Shown here: in pieces, positions 8,354 to 19,000 of the stretch
Layout: each line of letters starts with the position of its first letter
How positions within the stretch are numbered: position 1 is the stretch's first letter
NCBI RefSeq assembly: GCF_010723735.1
Contig: NZ_BLLB01000002.1
Coordinates: 1,116,001-1,180,000, forward strand
Reading direction: 5' to 3'
From: Mycolicibacterium hippocampi
Lineage (GTDB): Bacteria; Actinomycetota; Actinomycetes; Mycobacteriales; Mycobacteriaceae
Length of the DNA: 64,000 nt
The notes under the pieces: generated by a model
Databases searched by the model: none
Told to the model about the DNA's origin: nothing
What the model saw: the letters and a program-made list of their open reading frames with translations, nothing else
Position numbers and translations under genes: made by a program

Positions 8354-8413
8354 GCGAGCAGACGCAAAGTCGTGTGCTTCACCCGCAATCGGCGCAAGTT
8401 TGCGTCTGCTCGC
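8354..8413. repeat. Hairpin repeat with 15-base arms
   Basis: GCGAGCAGACGCAAA (8354-8368) and its exact complement TTTGCGTCTGCTCGC (8399-8413) flank a 30-base loop. It lies between the F6 RNA and the fadE5 terminator. The architecture matches two other intergenic hairpins in this window (46731-46788 and 47218-47280), although the arm sequences differ. It may be a REP-like element or a terminator. Confidence 0.75.
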
Positions 8414-8434
8414 CGGCCCGACGGGCCCCCAATG

Positions 8435-8469
8435 CAAGACGCCCCCGGGAAGAGTCCGGGGGCGTCTTG
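8435..8469. terminator. Intrinsic terminator between F6 and fadE5
   Basis: CAAGACGCCCCCGG (8435-8448) pairs perfectly with CCGGGGGCGTCTTG (8456-8469) across a seven-base loop. It lies 15 bases beyond the fadE5 stop and downstream of the F6 RNA, so it may stop transcription from both sides. No clear U-tract follows on either strand, which is common in mycobacteria. Confidence 0.75.
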
Positions 8470-8484
8470 TGTGCGGCGACGAGC

Positions 8485-10320
8485 CTAGAAGGCGGCTTCG
8501 TCCAGCTCCATGACCTCGTTGTCGAGGTTGTCCACGATCGACCGGGTGCTGGTGAGCAGCGGCAGGAAGTTCTTCGCGAAGAACGACGCCACAGCGACCT
8601 TGCCCTCGTAGAAGGCGCGGTCGTCGCCGGTGGCCCCGGCGTCGAGCTTCTCGATCGCCACCGCCGCCTGCTGCTGCAGCAGCCAGCCGATGACCAGATC
8701 GCCGACGCTCATCAGGAAGCGCACCGATCCCAGACCCACCTTGTAGATGCTCTGCGGATCCTCCTGCGAGGCCATCAGGTAGCCGGTCAGGGTGGCGGTC
8801 ATGCCCTGGACGTCTTCCAGCGCGGTCGCCAGCAGGGCACGCTCTGCCTTGAGGCGGCCGTTGCCGGCCTCGGCCTTGACAAACTGCTCGATCTGGCCGG
8901 CGACGTGCGCCAGGGCGACACCCTTGTCACGGACGATCTTGCGGAAGAAGAAGTCCTGCGCCTGGATGGCGGTGGTGCCCTCGTAGAGCGAGTCGATCTT
9001 GGCGTCGCGGATGTACTGCTCGATCGGGTAGTCCTGTAGGAATCCGGAACCGCCGAAGGTCTGCAGGCTCTCGGTGAGCTTGGCGTACGCCTGCTCTGAG
9101 CCCACGCCCTTGACGATCGGGAGCAGCAGGTCGTTGACCTTGACCGCCAGCTCCGGCTCGATGCCGTGCAGTTCCTTGGCCACCGCCGCGTCCTGATGGG
9201 TCGCGGTGAACAGGTACAGCGCACGCAGGCCCTCGGCGTAGGCCTTCTGGGTCATCAGCGAGCGACGCACGTCCGGGTGGTGCGTGATGGTCACCCTGGG
9301 CGCGGTCTTGTCGGTCATCTGGGTCAGGTCGGCGCCCTGCACCCGCTCCTTGGCGTACTCCAGTGCGTTGAGGTAGCCGGTGGACAGCGTGGCGATGGCC
9401 TTGGTGCCCACCATCATCCGGGCCTGTTCGATGACGTCGAACATCTGGGCGATGCCGTCGTGCACCTCGCCCACGAGCCAGCCCTTGGCCGGAACGCCGT
9501 GCTGGCCGAGCGAGAGCTCGCACGTCGTGGAGATCTTCAGGCCCATCTTGTGCTCGACGTTCGTGACGAACACGCCGTTGCGCTCACCCGGCTCGCCGGT
9601 TTCGGGGTCGAAGAGGAACTTCGGTACGAAGAACAGCGACAGCCCCTTGGTGCCCGGGCCGGCGCCTTCCGGGCGGGCCAGCACCAGATGCATGATGTTC
9701 TCGAACAGGTCGTCGGAATCGGCCGACGTGATGAAGCGCTTCACGCCGTCGATGTGCCAGGTGCCGTCGGGCTGCTGGACGGCCTTCGTGCGGCCGGCGC
9801 CGACGTCGGAGCCGGCGTCCGGCTCGGTGAGCACCATCGTCGAGCCCCAGCCGCGTTCGGCGGCCAGCACGGCCCACTTCTTCTGCTCCTCGGTGCCGAG
9901 GTTGTGGAAGATTCCGGCGAATCCGGCGCCCATCGCGTACATGTACACCGCGGGGTTGGCGCCGAGGATGTGCTCCTGCAGTGCCCAGGACAGCGCGCTC
10001 GGCATCGGCATGCCGCCGAGCTCCTCGCCGATCGTGAGCTTGTCCCAGCCGCCGTCGGTCACGGCGCGCACCGACTTCTTGAAGGCCTCGGGCAGCTTCA
10101 CGCTGTGGGTCTGGGGATCGAACACCGGCGGGTTGCGGTCGCCCTCGGCGAACGACTCCGCCACCGGGCCCTCGGCCAGCTTGGCCATCTCGCCCAGCAT
10201 CTCGACCACGGTGTCGGTATCCAGGTCGGCGTACTCGCCTTGACCGAACGCCTTGTCGACTCCGAGGACCTCGAACAGGTTGAATACCTGGTCACGGACA
10301 TTGCTCTTGTAGTGGCCCAC
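8485..10320 (-). CDS. fadE5: FadE5, broad-range acyl-CoA dehydrogenase
   Basis: 611-residue FAD-dependent acyl-CoA dehydrogenase, the same length as mycobacterial FadE5. It introduces the first double bond into acyl-CoA in beta-oxidation. The catalytic glutamate is in the [10 protein letters not shown] segment, about residue 447. The first 60 residues ([20 protein letters not shown]) are the N-terminal extension of this long ACAD class. The start is GTG at 10320 behind a GAGGAGG site, although the frame is open for another 246 bases. Two inverted repeats lie within 90 bases upstream and are probable operators. Its transcript converges with the F6 RNA. Confidence 0.93.
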   Translation of the reverse strand: MGHYKSNVRDQVFNLFEVLGVDKAFGQGEYADLDTDTVVEMLGEMAKLAEGPVAESFAEGDRNPPVFDPQTHSVKLPEAFKKSVRAVTDGGWDKLTIGEELGGMPMPSALSWALQEHILGANPAVYMYAMGAGFAGIFHNLGTEEQKKWAVLAAERGWGSTMVLTEPDAGSDVGAGRTKAVQQPDGTWHIDGVKRFITSADSDDLFENIMHLVLARPEGAGPGTKGLSLFFVPKFLFDPETGEPGERNGVFVTNVEHKMGLKISTTCELSLGQHGVPAKGWLVGEVHDGIAQMFDVIEQARMMVGTKAIATLSTGYLNALEYAKERVQGADLTQMTDKTAPRVTITHHPDVRRSLMTQKAYAEGLRALYLFTATHQDAAVAKELHGIEPELAVKVNDLLLPIVKGVGSEQAYAKLTESLQTFGGSGFLQDYPIEQYIRDAKIDSLYEGTTAIQAQDFFFRKIVRDKGVALAHVAGQIEQFVKAEAGNGRLKAERALLATALEDVQGMTATLTGYLMASQEDPQSIYKVGLGSVRFLMSVGDLVIGWLLQQQAAVAIEKLDAGATGDDRAFYEGKVAVASFFAKNFLPLLTSTRSIVDNLDNEVMELDEAAF

Positions 10321-10367
10321 TATTCCTCCTCGATGAGAACGCCACATGCGGTTGGGTACTTCGGCTA

Positions 10368-10408
10368 AGTTACCCACCAGTAACTGTGTCCGACTATACC
10401 GCTCGGTA
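10368..10408. promoter_or_regulatory. Two operator-like inverted repeats upstream of fadE5
   Basis: AGTTAC-CCACCA-GTAACT spans 10368-10385 and TACCG-CT-CGGTA spans 10397-10408. Both are perfect dyads, 12 bases apart, 48 to 88 bases upstream of the fadE5 start. The first shares the TTAC/GTAA core with the palindrome between fabG4 and fadA2, which suggests a common regulator for the beta-oxidation genes. Confidence 0.55.
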
Positions 10409-10556
10409 ACTTCAACGCAAAGCGACTGTGAGCAATTTCCGGCCCTCACCCGACCCGGCAGTTGGGCGGGCGCCCCATCCGCCGCATTTTCGGGTCTTGA
10501 GCTGCAATTATTCATTGCTGTGATGATGGTCACGTCCGTCCCGATAGGGTGGCCTG

Positions 10557-11660
10557 ATGCAGGCAATCGGGGTCGCGGTGTGGGGGACAGGCAATATGGG
10601 CGCGACCTCGATCCGGTCGTTGACGGCCTTTCCCGGGCTCCGGTTGACGGGTGTCATCACGTCGTCGCAGGACAAGGCCGGTGTCGACGCTGCTGCCCTC
10701 GCCGGTCTGGAGGGTGGCACCGGGATCGTCGCGTCCACCGACATCGATGCGGTCCTGAACGACTGTGACGCCGTCGCCTACATGGCCTCCGGTGACATCC
10801 GCCCGGAGGAGGCCGTCGCCGACATCGAACGGTGCCTGCGTGCCGGCTCGCACGTCGTCACCCCGTCGCTGTACTCGATGTACGACCCGCGCTCCGCGCC
10901 GCCTGAATGGGTGCAGCGCCTCACCGCTGCCGCCGAGGAGGGCGGGGTGACGTTGCTGGTCAGCGGGGTGGACCCGGGTTGGGGCAACGACGCGCTGGCG
11001 GTGACCGCCGCGGGATTGTGTACCAGGATCAAATCGATCCACTGCCAGGAGATCTTCGACTACTCCACTTATGACCAGCCCTACGCGGTGAAGGTGTCGT
11101 GTGGTTTCGGCGGTTCGATGGACGAGCTCCCGATGATGCTGTTGCCGTCCATCCCGACGATGGTCTGGGGCGGCAACCTGCGGCTCATCGGCCGTGGCCT
11201 CGGGCTGGAGATCGACGAGATCACCGAGGACGTGCAGCGCCGCCCGCTCGAAGAGTCCGTCGACACCGTGATGGGCCGGTTCGACAAGGGCACCCAGGGC
11301 GCCTTCTGGCTCAAGGTGATCGGGTGGTCCGGTGGACGCGAACGCATCGTCATCGACCACATCACCCGGATCCATGAATCCTGCGCACCCGATTGGCCCT
11401 ACCCCGACGACGCAGATCGGGGAGGCGTCGGCGACCACCGGGTGATCATCGACGGCGACCCGCAACTGACGCTCGTGAGCCGGGCCGACGTCCCCGGCGG
11501 CACCCGCGCCGACGGTGGCAACACCACCGCCGCCAACCGACTGCTCGGCGCGATCAGCTGGCTGGCCACCCAGAAGCCGGGGATCTACGACGGACTCGAC
11601 GTGCCGCTGCATCCGCCGCTGCCACCGGAGATGGAGGCGACGCGGTGGTCGGCCGACTGA
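10557..11660 (+). CDS. NAD(P)H-dependent amine dehydrogenase-like protein
   Basis: 367-residue protein with an N-terminal Rossmann fold ([13 protein letters not shown], about residues 10-22) of the dihydrodipicolinate reductase type, followed by an extended C-terminal domain. RefSeq-style family names are dihydrodipicolinate reductase N-terminal domain or NAD(P)H-dependent amine dehydrogenase (2,4-diaminopentanoate dehydrogenase-like). The segment [15 protein letters not shown] is typical of this group. Its substrate in mycobacteria is unknown. It is divergent from fadE5, with the fadE5 operator region between, and its stop codon abuts that of the convergent SDR gene with no spacer. Confidence 0.75.
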   Translation: MQAIGVAVWGTGNMGATSIRSLTAFPGLRLTGVITSSQDKAGVDAAALAGLEGGTGIVASTDIDAVLNDCDAVAYMASGDIRPEEAVADIERCLRAGSHVVTPSLYSMYDPRSAPPEWVQRLTAAAEEGGVTLLVSGVDPGWGNDALAVTAAGLCTRIKSIHCQEIFDYSTYDQPYAVKVSCGFGGSMDELPMMLLPSIPTMVWGGNLRLIGRGLGLEIDEITEDVQRRPLEESVDTVMGRFDKGTQGAFWLKVIGWSGGRERIVIDHITRIHESCAPDWPYPDDADRGGVGDHRVIIDGDPQLTLVSRADVPGGTRADGGNTTAANRLLGAISWLATQKPGIYDGLDVPLHPPLPPEMEATRWSAD

Positions 11661-12452
11661 CTACCGTCCCGCGAGGCGCTTGTTGACCAGCCGGGTGAGC
11701 CACGCGGGCGAGAAGCGGGCTCCCAGCGCCAGCGCCTTGGCCTGAGTTCCGACCGCGAAGTGCACCTGGCGGATCATTCGCCGCGGCAACGTCGGCTCCA
11801 CGGCGGCCACGATGTCCTCGGCGATGTCCTGGGCGCTGAGCCGGATACCCAACGAGGTGGTGGTTCCGGTCGTCACGTCGCGGGTCATCGCCGTCTGCAC
11901 GTACAGCGGCCACATGTCGATGACGCGGATGTCGTGGTCACCCCATTCGAGGTTGAGCGCCTCGGTGATGGCCCTGACGAAGAACTTGGTGGCGCTGTAG
12001 TTGGCCAGTTCGGCCTGGCCGTAGATCGCCGAGGCCGACGCGAGGTTGACCACCACCGCCCCCGGCGTCGTCTTGAGGTGGGGAAACGCTCCGTGCAGGC
12101 CGTTGACCACGCCTTTGATGTTGACGTCGATCTCTCGGTGGTGCACCGCGACGGGGATCTCCTCGAAGTGCCCGGCGTTGAGCAGGCCTGCGTTGTTGAT
12201 CATCACGTCGAGCCGTCCGCCGGTGCCCGCGACGAACTCGGACAGCCTCTGGGACACCTCGTCGGCGTCGGTGACGTCGAGGTGCCCGACAACGCCCGTA
12301 CCACCGACTGCGGCGATGTCGGCGGCCAGCACCTGCAACCCCGTTTCATCGATGTCATAGCCGCCCACGTGGTAGCCGCGTCCGGCGAACAACAGGGCGG
12401 TGGCCCGGCCGATACCCGTTGCGGCCCCGGTGATGAACACCGTCTTCTGCAT
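11661..12452 (-). CDS. SDR family oxidoreductase
   Basis: 263-residue classical short-chain dehydrogenase. It carries the nucleotide loop TGAATGIG at residues 8-15, the NNAG structural motif, and a catalytic Tyr-x3-Lys in ANYSATKFF. The C-terminus is extended by about 30 basic, partly amphipathic residues (FSPAWLTRLVNKRLAGR), common in mycobacterial SDRs that associate with membranes. The substrate is not predictable. It lies 10 bases after tspO on the same strand and is probably cotranscribed with it. Confidence 0.82.
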   Translation of the reverse strand: MQKTVFITGAATGIGRATALLFAGRGYHVGGYDIDETGLQVLAADIAAVGGTGVVGHLDVTDADEVSQRLSEFVAGTGGRLDVMINNAGLLNAGHFEEIPVAVHHREIDVNIKGVVNGLHGAFPHLKTTPGAVVVNLASASAIYGQAELANYSATKFFVRAITEALNLEWGDHDIRVIDMWPLYVQTAMTRDVTTGTTTSLGIRLSAQDIAEDIVAAVEPTLPRRMIRQVHFAVGTQAKALALGARFSPAWLTRLVNKRLAGR

Positions 12453-12462
12453 GCGCTTCTCC

Positions 12463-12957
12463 TCAGTTGTTCAGCTGCCAGACGGCAAAGTTCAGACACA
12501 GAGCGAACGTCGACCAGGCCAGATACGGCACCAGCAGTGCTGCCGCGATCCGGTTGTGACGCCAGAACAGCACCACCGTCGCGACCAGCAGTATCAACAG
12601 CACACTGAGTTCGGCAAACGCGATCCCGCGCCAGCCCAGACCGAAGAACAACGGAGTCCACGCCGCATTGAGCACGAGTTGGGCGGCGTAGAACGCCAGC
12701 GCCCGCCTAGGTTCGGGCCACGGCCCGCTGCGCCAGACCAGCCACGCAGCAACGGCCATCAATATGTAGAGCGTGGTCCAGGCAGGTCCGAACAACCAGG
12801 CGGGGGGCGCCCACGACGGTTGCTCGAGCCGGCTGTAGTCCTGGGCGGCGTTGCTCGAGGCCAGACCGCCGATCCCCGCTGCCACGGCGACCGCGACGAT
12901 CGAGATGGCCAACGCAAGCAGTGATTTCGGGCGGAGTACTTGTGAATCAGCCACCAT
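12463..12957 (-). CDS. tspO: TspO/MBR family membrane protein
   Basis: 164-residue tryptophan-rich sensory/benzodiazepine-receptor-type protein with five predicted membrane helices. The family motifs are visible: SWAPPAWLFGPAWTTLY in the first loop and second helix, and LNAAWTPLFFGLGWRG in helix three, followed by FWRHNRIAAALLVPYLAWSTFA. The family binds porphyrins and other hydrophobic ligands and is linked to stress and tetrapyrrole handling. The ATG at 12957 gives the expected short polar N-terminus. A 24-base palindrome 28 bases upstream may be its operator, or the terminator of the polyketide synthase gene. Confidence 0.88.
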   Translation of the reverse strand: MVADSQVLRPKSLLALAISIVAVAVAAGIGGLASSNAAQDYSRLEQPSWAPPAWLFGPAWTTLYILMAVAAWLVWRSGPWPEPRRALAFYAAQLVLNAAWTPLFFGLGWRGIAFAELSVLLILLVATVVLFWRHNRIAAALLVPYLAWSTFALCLNFAVWQLNN

Positions 12958-12984
12958 GGTCGGCGAGGCTACCGCAGCAGGGAG

Positions 12985-13008
12985 TCACCGAATCTGGCGA
13001 TTCGGTGA
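12985..13008. promoter_or_regulatory. Palindrome between pks end and tspO start
   Basis: TCACCGAAT-CTGGCG-ATTCGGTGA, a perfect dyad with nine-base arms. It is 28 bases upstream of tspO and 38 bases past the pks stop, both on the minus strand. It could be the tspO operator or a weak terminator; sequence alone does not decide. Confidence 0.5.
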
Positions 13009-13045
13009 CAATCGCGGAGATCCTCGGCCCCGCAGGGCGCGTCGC

Positions 13046-16000
13046 TCAGGGCTCGGGCTCGGGTTCGGGCGCCGCGACGGGAGGCGCCTGCTCGGGCTGC
13101 GCTTCGGCATCCGGCAGCTGCCCCACCAGGTACTCGGCGAGCCCGCCGATGGTCGGATAGTCGAACACCGCGGTCGCGTTGATCGTGAACGCGCCGCCGA
13201 ACTGGCTGTGCAACCGGTTGCGGAGTTCGATCGCCATCAGTGAGTCCGTACCGAGGTCCAGGAATCGGCTGGTGGCTGCGGGCGGTTGCGCCAGCCGAAG
13301 AAAGTTCTGCACCTCGCGTTGCAGGAACTCGGTCACGAAGCCGGCGCGCTGCGGCACCGGGATCTCCTGCAGCTGCCGGAGCAACTCACTGTCTCCGGTG
13401 ACCTCACCGACCGCGCTGGGCAACACCAGATCGAGAATCGGTGGCCGCACGGCGCCCAGCAGCTTGGCCGCGCGCTGCCAGTTGGCCTTGATGACGGCGG
13501 CCTGCCCGGTGCCGTTGGCGACGACCTCGGCGAGGGCGCTCAGTGCCGCCGACGGCTCCAGCGCCACCAGGCCTTGCGCGTTGAGGTTGTTGCGCGCGGC
13601 CTCCGAAGAAGCCATGCCGCCCGCAGCCCACGGACCGAAGTTGATCCCGGTGGCCGGCAGTCCCTGCGCCCGTCGGTGCGCGATCAGGCCGTCGAGCAGC
13701 GCGTTGGCGGTGGCGTAGTTGGCCTGACCCGGTGAACCGAACATGCTGGACACCGACGAGGACACGATGAAGAAGTCCAGATCGTCGCCTGCAGTCAACC
13801 GGTCGAGGTGGCAGGCTCCGAATGCCTTGGGCGCCAGTGTCGTCCGGAACCGCTCCAGGCTCTGCTGGGACAGCAACGCGTCATCGAGCACGCCGGCCAG
13901 ATGTGCCACCCCGGCCAGCGGCGGCAGTTCTGCGCGGATTCGCTGCAGCAGATCTTCGACCTCGGTCTCGTCACCGACATCGGCCAGATGGGTGTGAATG
14001 CGGCACTTGTAGCGTTCGGCGATCTCGTCGATCGTGTGCTGCGTGTCCGCATCCGGCGCGCGCCTGCTGGTCAACACGATGTCTCCGGCGCCGAGTTGAG
14101 CCAGGTACGACGCCGTGTGCAGACCGATGGCACCGAGCCCGCCGGTGATCAGATAGCTGCGATCGCCCCGCGGCTGCAACGGGTTCGGCATCTGCAGCAC
14201 GATCTTGCCGATGTGCCGGGCCTGTTGCATGCGGCGGAACGCCGCCCGCGCCTCGGTCAGCGGATAGATCTCGGCGGTCAGCGGTTTCCACTCACCACGC
14301 GCCAGCCCGTCGGACACCTCTGTGAGCAACCGCTTGATCTCGTCGGGCCGCTGCAGCGTGGTGACGTCCAGCGCGACGATCTCGTAGGAGATGTCCGGGC
14401 GGGCCGCGGCCATCTGCTCGGTCGTCCAGATGTCACGTTTGGCGATCTCGGCGAACCGGCCGTTCTGGGCGGTGGCGCGCACGGTCGCTTCGACGAACCC
14501 CTCGTTGGTCAGGCTGTTGAGCACCACATCGACACCCGAACCGCCGGTGTCCACCAGGATCTGGTCGGCGAACTCCGTGGTGCGCGAGTCGTAGACGTAC
14601 TTCACGCCCATCTTCTGCAGCGTCGCGCGCTTGTAGGTGCTCGCGGTCGCGAACACCACGGCACCCTGCTGCTGGGCCATCTGGATCGCGGCAAGCCCCA
14701 CCCCGCCGCTGGCGGCGTGGATGAGCACCCGGTCGCCGGGCTGCACCTGAGCCCAGTCGAACGCGAGCCGGACCGTCAGCGCCGCAGCGGGAATGGTGGC
14801 CGCCTCGACCGGGCCGATGCCGTCGGGAATCGGCGCCACCAGCTGCGCCGGGACGTTGAACCGGCTGGAGAACGCGCCCTGCATGAAGCCGTAGACACGT
14901 TGACCGAGCTCGAGATCGCTGACACCGCTGCCCAACTGGGTGACCACACCGGCGAAGTCACCGCCGATCGGTCCGGGATCGCCCGGATAGAGGCCGAGGA
15001 CGTTGAGCACGTCCCGGAAGTTCAGGCCTGCGGCCTCCACCCGGACCTGCACGTAGCCCTCGTCGGGGGGCGGCACGTCCGTCTCCGTCAGACGGAGGTT
15101 GTCGATGGCGCCGCGTTCGGTGGGCGCCAGCACGTAGTCACCTCCGCGCGGCACCGTGAGATGACCGCTGCGCGCCCACGGCAACAGCCTCGAGGCCAGC
15201 AGCTTGCCTTGGCGCAGCGCGAGTTCCGGTTCGTCGACCGGGGTGGCCAGCATGGCGGCCAGTGCACGCACCGCCTCCGGTGATCCGTCGCTGTCGACCA
15301 GCCTGCAACGCAGCGCCGGTTCCTCGTTGATCGTGGTGCGTCCGAGCCCCCACACTGCTGCCTGCACCGGGTCGACCGGCTCGCCGGACTCGCAGGCCAC
15401 CGCGCCCTCGGTGACGATCCACAGCCCGTTCGGCAGTTTCACGCCGCCGTCCTGGGAGCTGCGCTGCACCGTGTGCACCGCGCTGAGCAGGTTGGCGATC
15501 TCGGTCTCCAGGCGTGCGGCTCCGGTGCCCGATTCCGCGGCGCCCGGTGCCGCGCAACGCCAGACCACCCCGGAGAACGGCAACCCGCGCTCCTGCGCCG
15601 CGACCAGGAACTCGCCCAACAACTGCCCGTCGGTGTTCCGGTCGAACGGGATGCAGCCCGGGACCTTGGCGGCGAGTTCGTCGAACCCGGCGATCAGCCA
15701 GGTGCCGTTCGCAACGGTGTCGTCGCTCGACTCCGGAGGCGGCACCTCGTGCCAGCCGAGCGTGTACAGCAGCCGGGTGGCGTCGCCGCCGAGACCGCGG
15801 AGCAGTGCCTCGCGGGGGGCGCGTTTGACGGTGAACTCTCGAATCCCACCGAGCGGACGGCCGTCCCGGTCGACGAAATCGAGATCGAAGACCTGGGTCT
15901 CGCTGTCGAGTGCGCTGGTGTGCCACGTCGCACGGCAGTAGAAGCGGCGGGGCATCTTCTCCCGCAGCGTCACCTGCCCGTACCGCAGCGGCAAGAACAG

Positions 16001-19000
16001 ATCGTTGACGCCTTGCTCGGCGGCGAGCAGGGCCGGGAACGCCGGGAATGCCACGCCGGTGCACAGGTCCATCAGCACCGGGTGCATCGGTTCGGTTCCG
16101 AGCTGCTCGGCGAGTTCCTCACCCACGAGGATGTCGCCGATCGCTTCACCCTCACCGAGCCACAGCGATTTCAGGGAACCGGACCAGGTCGGTCCCCATG
16201 CGAGCTCCATGTCGGCGAAGGTCTCGAACAGCTCCTGCGGCCGCATCCGGTTCAGGCGCTCCACGGCTTCGTCAACCGGTTCCACGTCCTTCGGGAGGAC
16301 CCCGTCGGCACCGTCGGCACCGTCGCTGACGCCGGTGATGACCGTGCCGTCGGCGTTCAGCGACCACTCGGCGTCCCGGGCGCCGTAGAGGCGGCTGTGC
16401 ACCTGGAACGTCGATCCATCGCCGTCCTGCAGTGGGTGCAGGGTCAGCTGCACCTCCCGGGAACTCTTCTCGGGCAGGATGATCGGCTCGTAGAAGAACA
16501 CGTCCTTGACCCGCGCCGGCGTGCCGACCGCGGCCAGTGCCATCGCGGCGTACGTCGCCCCGGGGACGACGACGGTGCCGTAGATGACGTGGTCGCAGAG
16601 CCACGGCTGCGACTTGACGGACAGTCTGCTGGTGTACACGGTGTCGCCGGACGCGAGATCCTTGCCGCTGCCCAGGATTCCGGAGGCGGCGACGCCGTGG
16701 CCGTCCGAACCGACGATGCCGGATGTCTTGGGCCAGAAGCGGCGCCGCTGGAACGGATAGGTGGGCAGTTCCAGCCTGCGGAGCGGATTCTGATGCAGCG
16801 CAGCAAAATCGGGCCGGTGGCCGCTGACGTAGGCCGCAGCCAGCGCTTCGGTGATCTGGCGCCGGTCGCCGACGCCCTTGCGCAGGGACGGGATCGCCCG
16901 CGGTGCGCCCAGGTGTTCCGGCCAGACCTGCACCGCGGCACCGGTCAGCACCGGCTGCGGACCGATCTCCATCAGCACCGAGCATCCCAGGGCCGCCACG
17001 GTGCGGATGCTCTCGGCGAACTGCACCGGTTGACGCGAATGCCGTCGCCAGTACGGGGCGTCAAGCGGGGTCTGGGCGGCGAGCACGGTGCCGGTGCGGT
17101 TGCACACCAGCGGCAGCGTGGGCACGGCGAACTGCAGTTGCGCGGCGTAGGACTCGAAGTCGTCGAGGACCGGGTCGAGCAGTTCGGAATGGAAGGCGTG
17201 GCTGGTGGCCAGCCAGGTGCAGCGGATGCCCTCGTCACCGAACCTGGTGCTGATCTGTTCCAGATCCTCGCCGGGTCCCGACAGCACGGTGTTGGGTCCG
17301 TTGTAGGCGCCGACCGACACCCGGGGGTATTCACCGGCGACCTCTTCGACCTGTTTGGCGTCGGTGAAGACCGCCATCATCCGCCCACCTTCGGGCAGGC
17401 TGCCGAACATTCGGCCGCGCTGGGCCATCAGCCGTGCGCCGTCGGTGAGGCTGAACACTCCCGCCACGCATGCCGCGGCGTACTGGCCCACGCTGTGCCC
17501 GAGCACCACGTCGGGCTCGATGCCCCACGACTGCCACAGCCGCGCCAGCCCCATCTCGATCGCGAACAGCGCGGGCTGTGCAAACGATGTGTGCCGCAGC
17601 GTTTCTCCGGTTTCCCGGTCGGCGGCGAACAACACCTCCAGCAACGGACGCGGCAGGATGTCCTCGACGGCCTCCGCGCAACGGGTCACTGTCTCGGCGA
17701 AAACCGGTTCAGCGTCGAACAACTCGCGTGCCATGCCGGGATACTGGCTGCCCTGCCCGGTGAACAGCCACGCGGTAGTGGGTCGATCGGTGTGCTCGCC
17801 ACGGAGGACGCCGGGGCGCATCCGGTTCTGAGCCAGCTCGGTCAGGCCTTCGCGGGCGCCGTGGATCGAATCCACGACCAGTGCGGCCCGATGCTCGAAA
17901 TGTGAACGCCCGGTCCCTGCCGTGCGGCACACCGCGGCGAGGTCTGCCTCCGGGCTGGCGGCCAACCAGGACTCGTAGCGCTGCGCCAACTCCGCCAGCG
18001 CCTCCGGGGACCGGGCGGACAGCGGCAACACCTCGACGGCCTCACCGCCGGCGGCGGAATCCGATGGAGCCGCGACGTCGTCTGCTGTGGGGGCGGCCGG
18101 GTGCACCGGCGCCTCCTCGATCAGCACGTGCGCGTTGGTGCCGGTGAAACCGAATGAGCTGACCCCGGCACGCCGCGGCCTGCCGTTGGCCTGCCACGGA
18201 AGAGCCTCTCCCACGACCCGCACCGGCAACGTGTCCCACGGGATGTGCGGCGACGGTGTGTCGAAGTGCAGGCTCTGCGGCAGCACCCCGTGTTGCAGCG
18301 ACAGCACGACCTTGATCAGACCGGCGGCGCCGGAAGCGGATTCGAGATGGCCGATGTTGGTCTTCGCCGATCCCATCAGCAACGGACGGTCGGCGTCACG
18401 GCCGGCGCCGTAGGCCGCGGCGGCGGCCTGGGCCTCGATCGGATCACCCAGCGGGGTGCCCGTTCCGTGGGCCTCGAGGTAGTCGACGTCCCCGCCTGCC
18501 AAACCGGCCCGCGCCAGCGCGGTGTTGATGAGCCGTTGCTGGGCGCCGCCGTTGGGCACCGTCAGACCGCTGGACGCGCCGTCCTGGTTGACCGCGCTGC
18601 CGGGGATGACCGCGCAGACCCGATCACCGTCGCGCTGCGCATCGCTGAGCCTCTTGAGGACGAGAACCCCGCAGCCTTCACCGCGCACGTAACCGTCGGC
18701 GGATGCGTCGAAGGTTTTGCACCGCCCGACGGGGGAGAGCATCCTGGCTCGGGAGGCGGCGATGGTGGTGATCGGGCTCAGCAGGACGTTGACCCCGCCG
18801 GCGAGCGCCAGATCGCAGTCACCGGAGTGCAGTGCCTGGCAGGCCTGGTGCACCGCCACCAGCGAGGAACTGCAGGCGGTATCGACCGCGACGGCCGGTC
18901 CTTCGAGCCCGAGCGCGAACGCCACCCGACCGGAGATGGCGTTCAGTGCGTTGCCGGTGATGAAGTGGGGCGCGATCTTGTCGACCGACTCCGCAGACAG

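Noticed and set aside
15473..17905. Long plus-strand frame (810 codons) inside the pks gene
   Set aside because: Antisense shadow of high-GC coding DNA; no recognisable domain, and the minus strand carries clear PKS motifs throughout.
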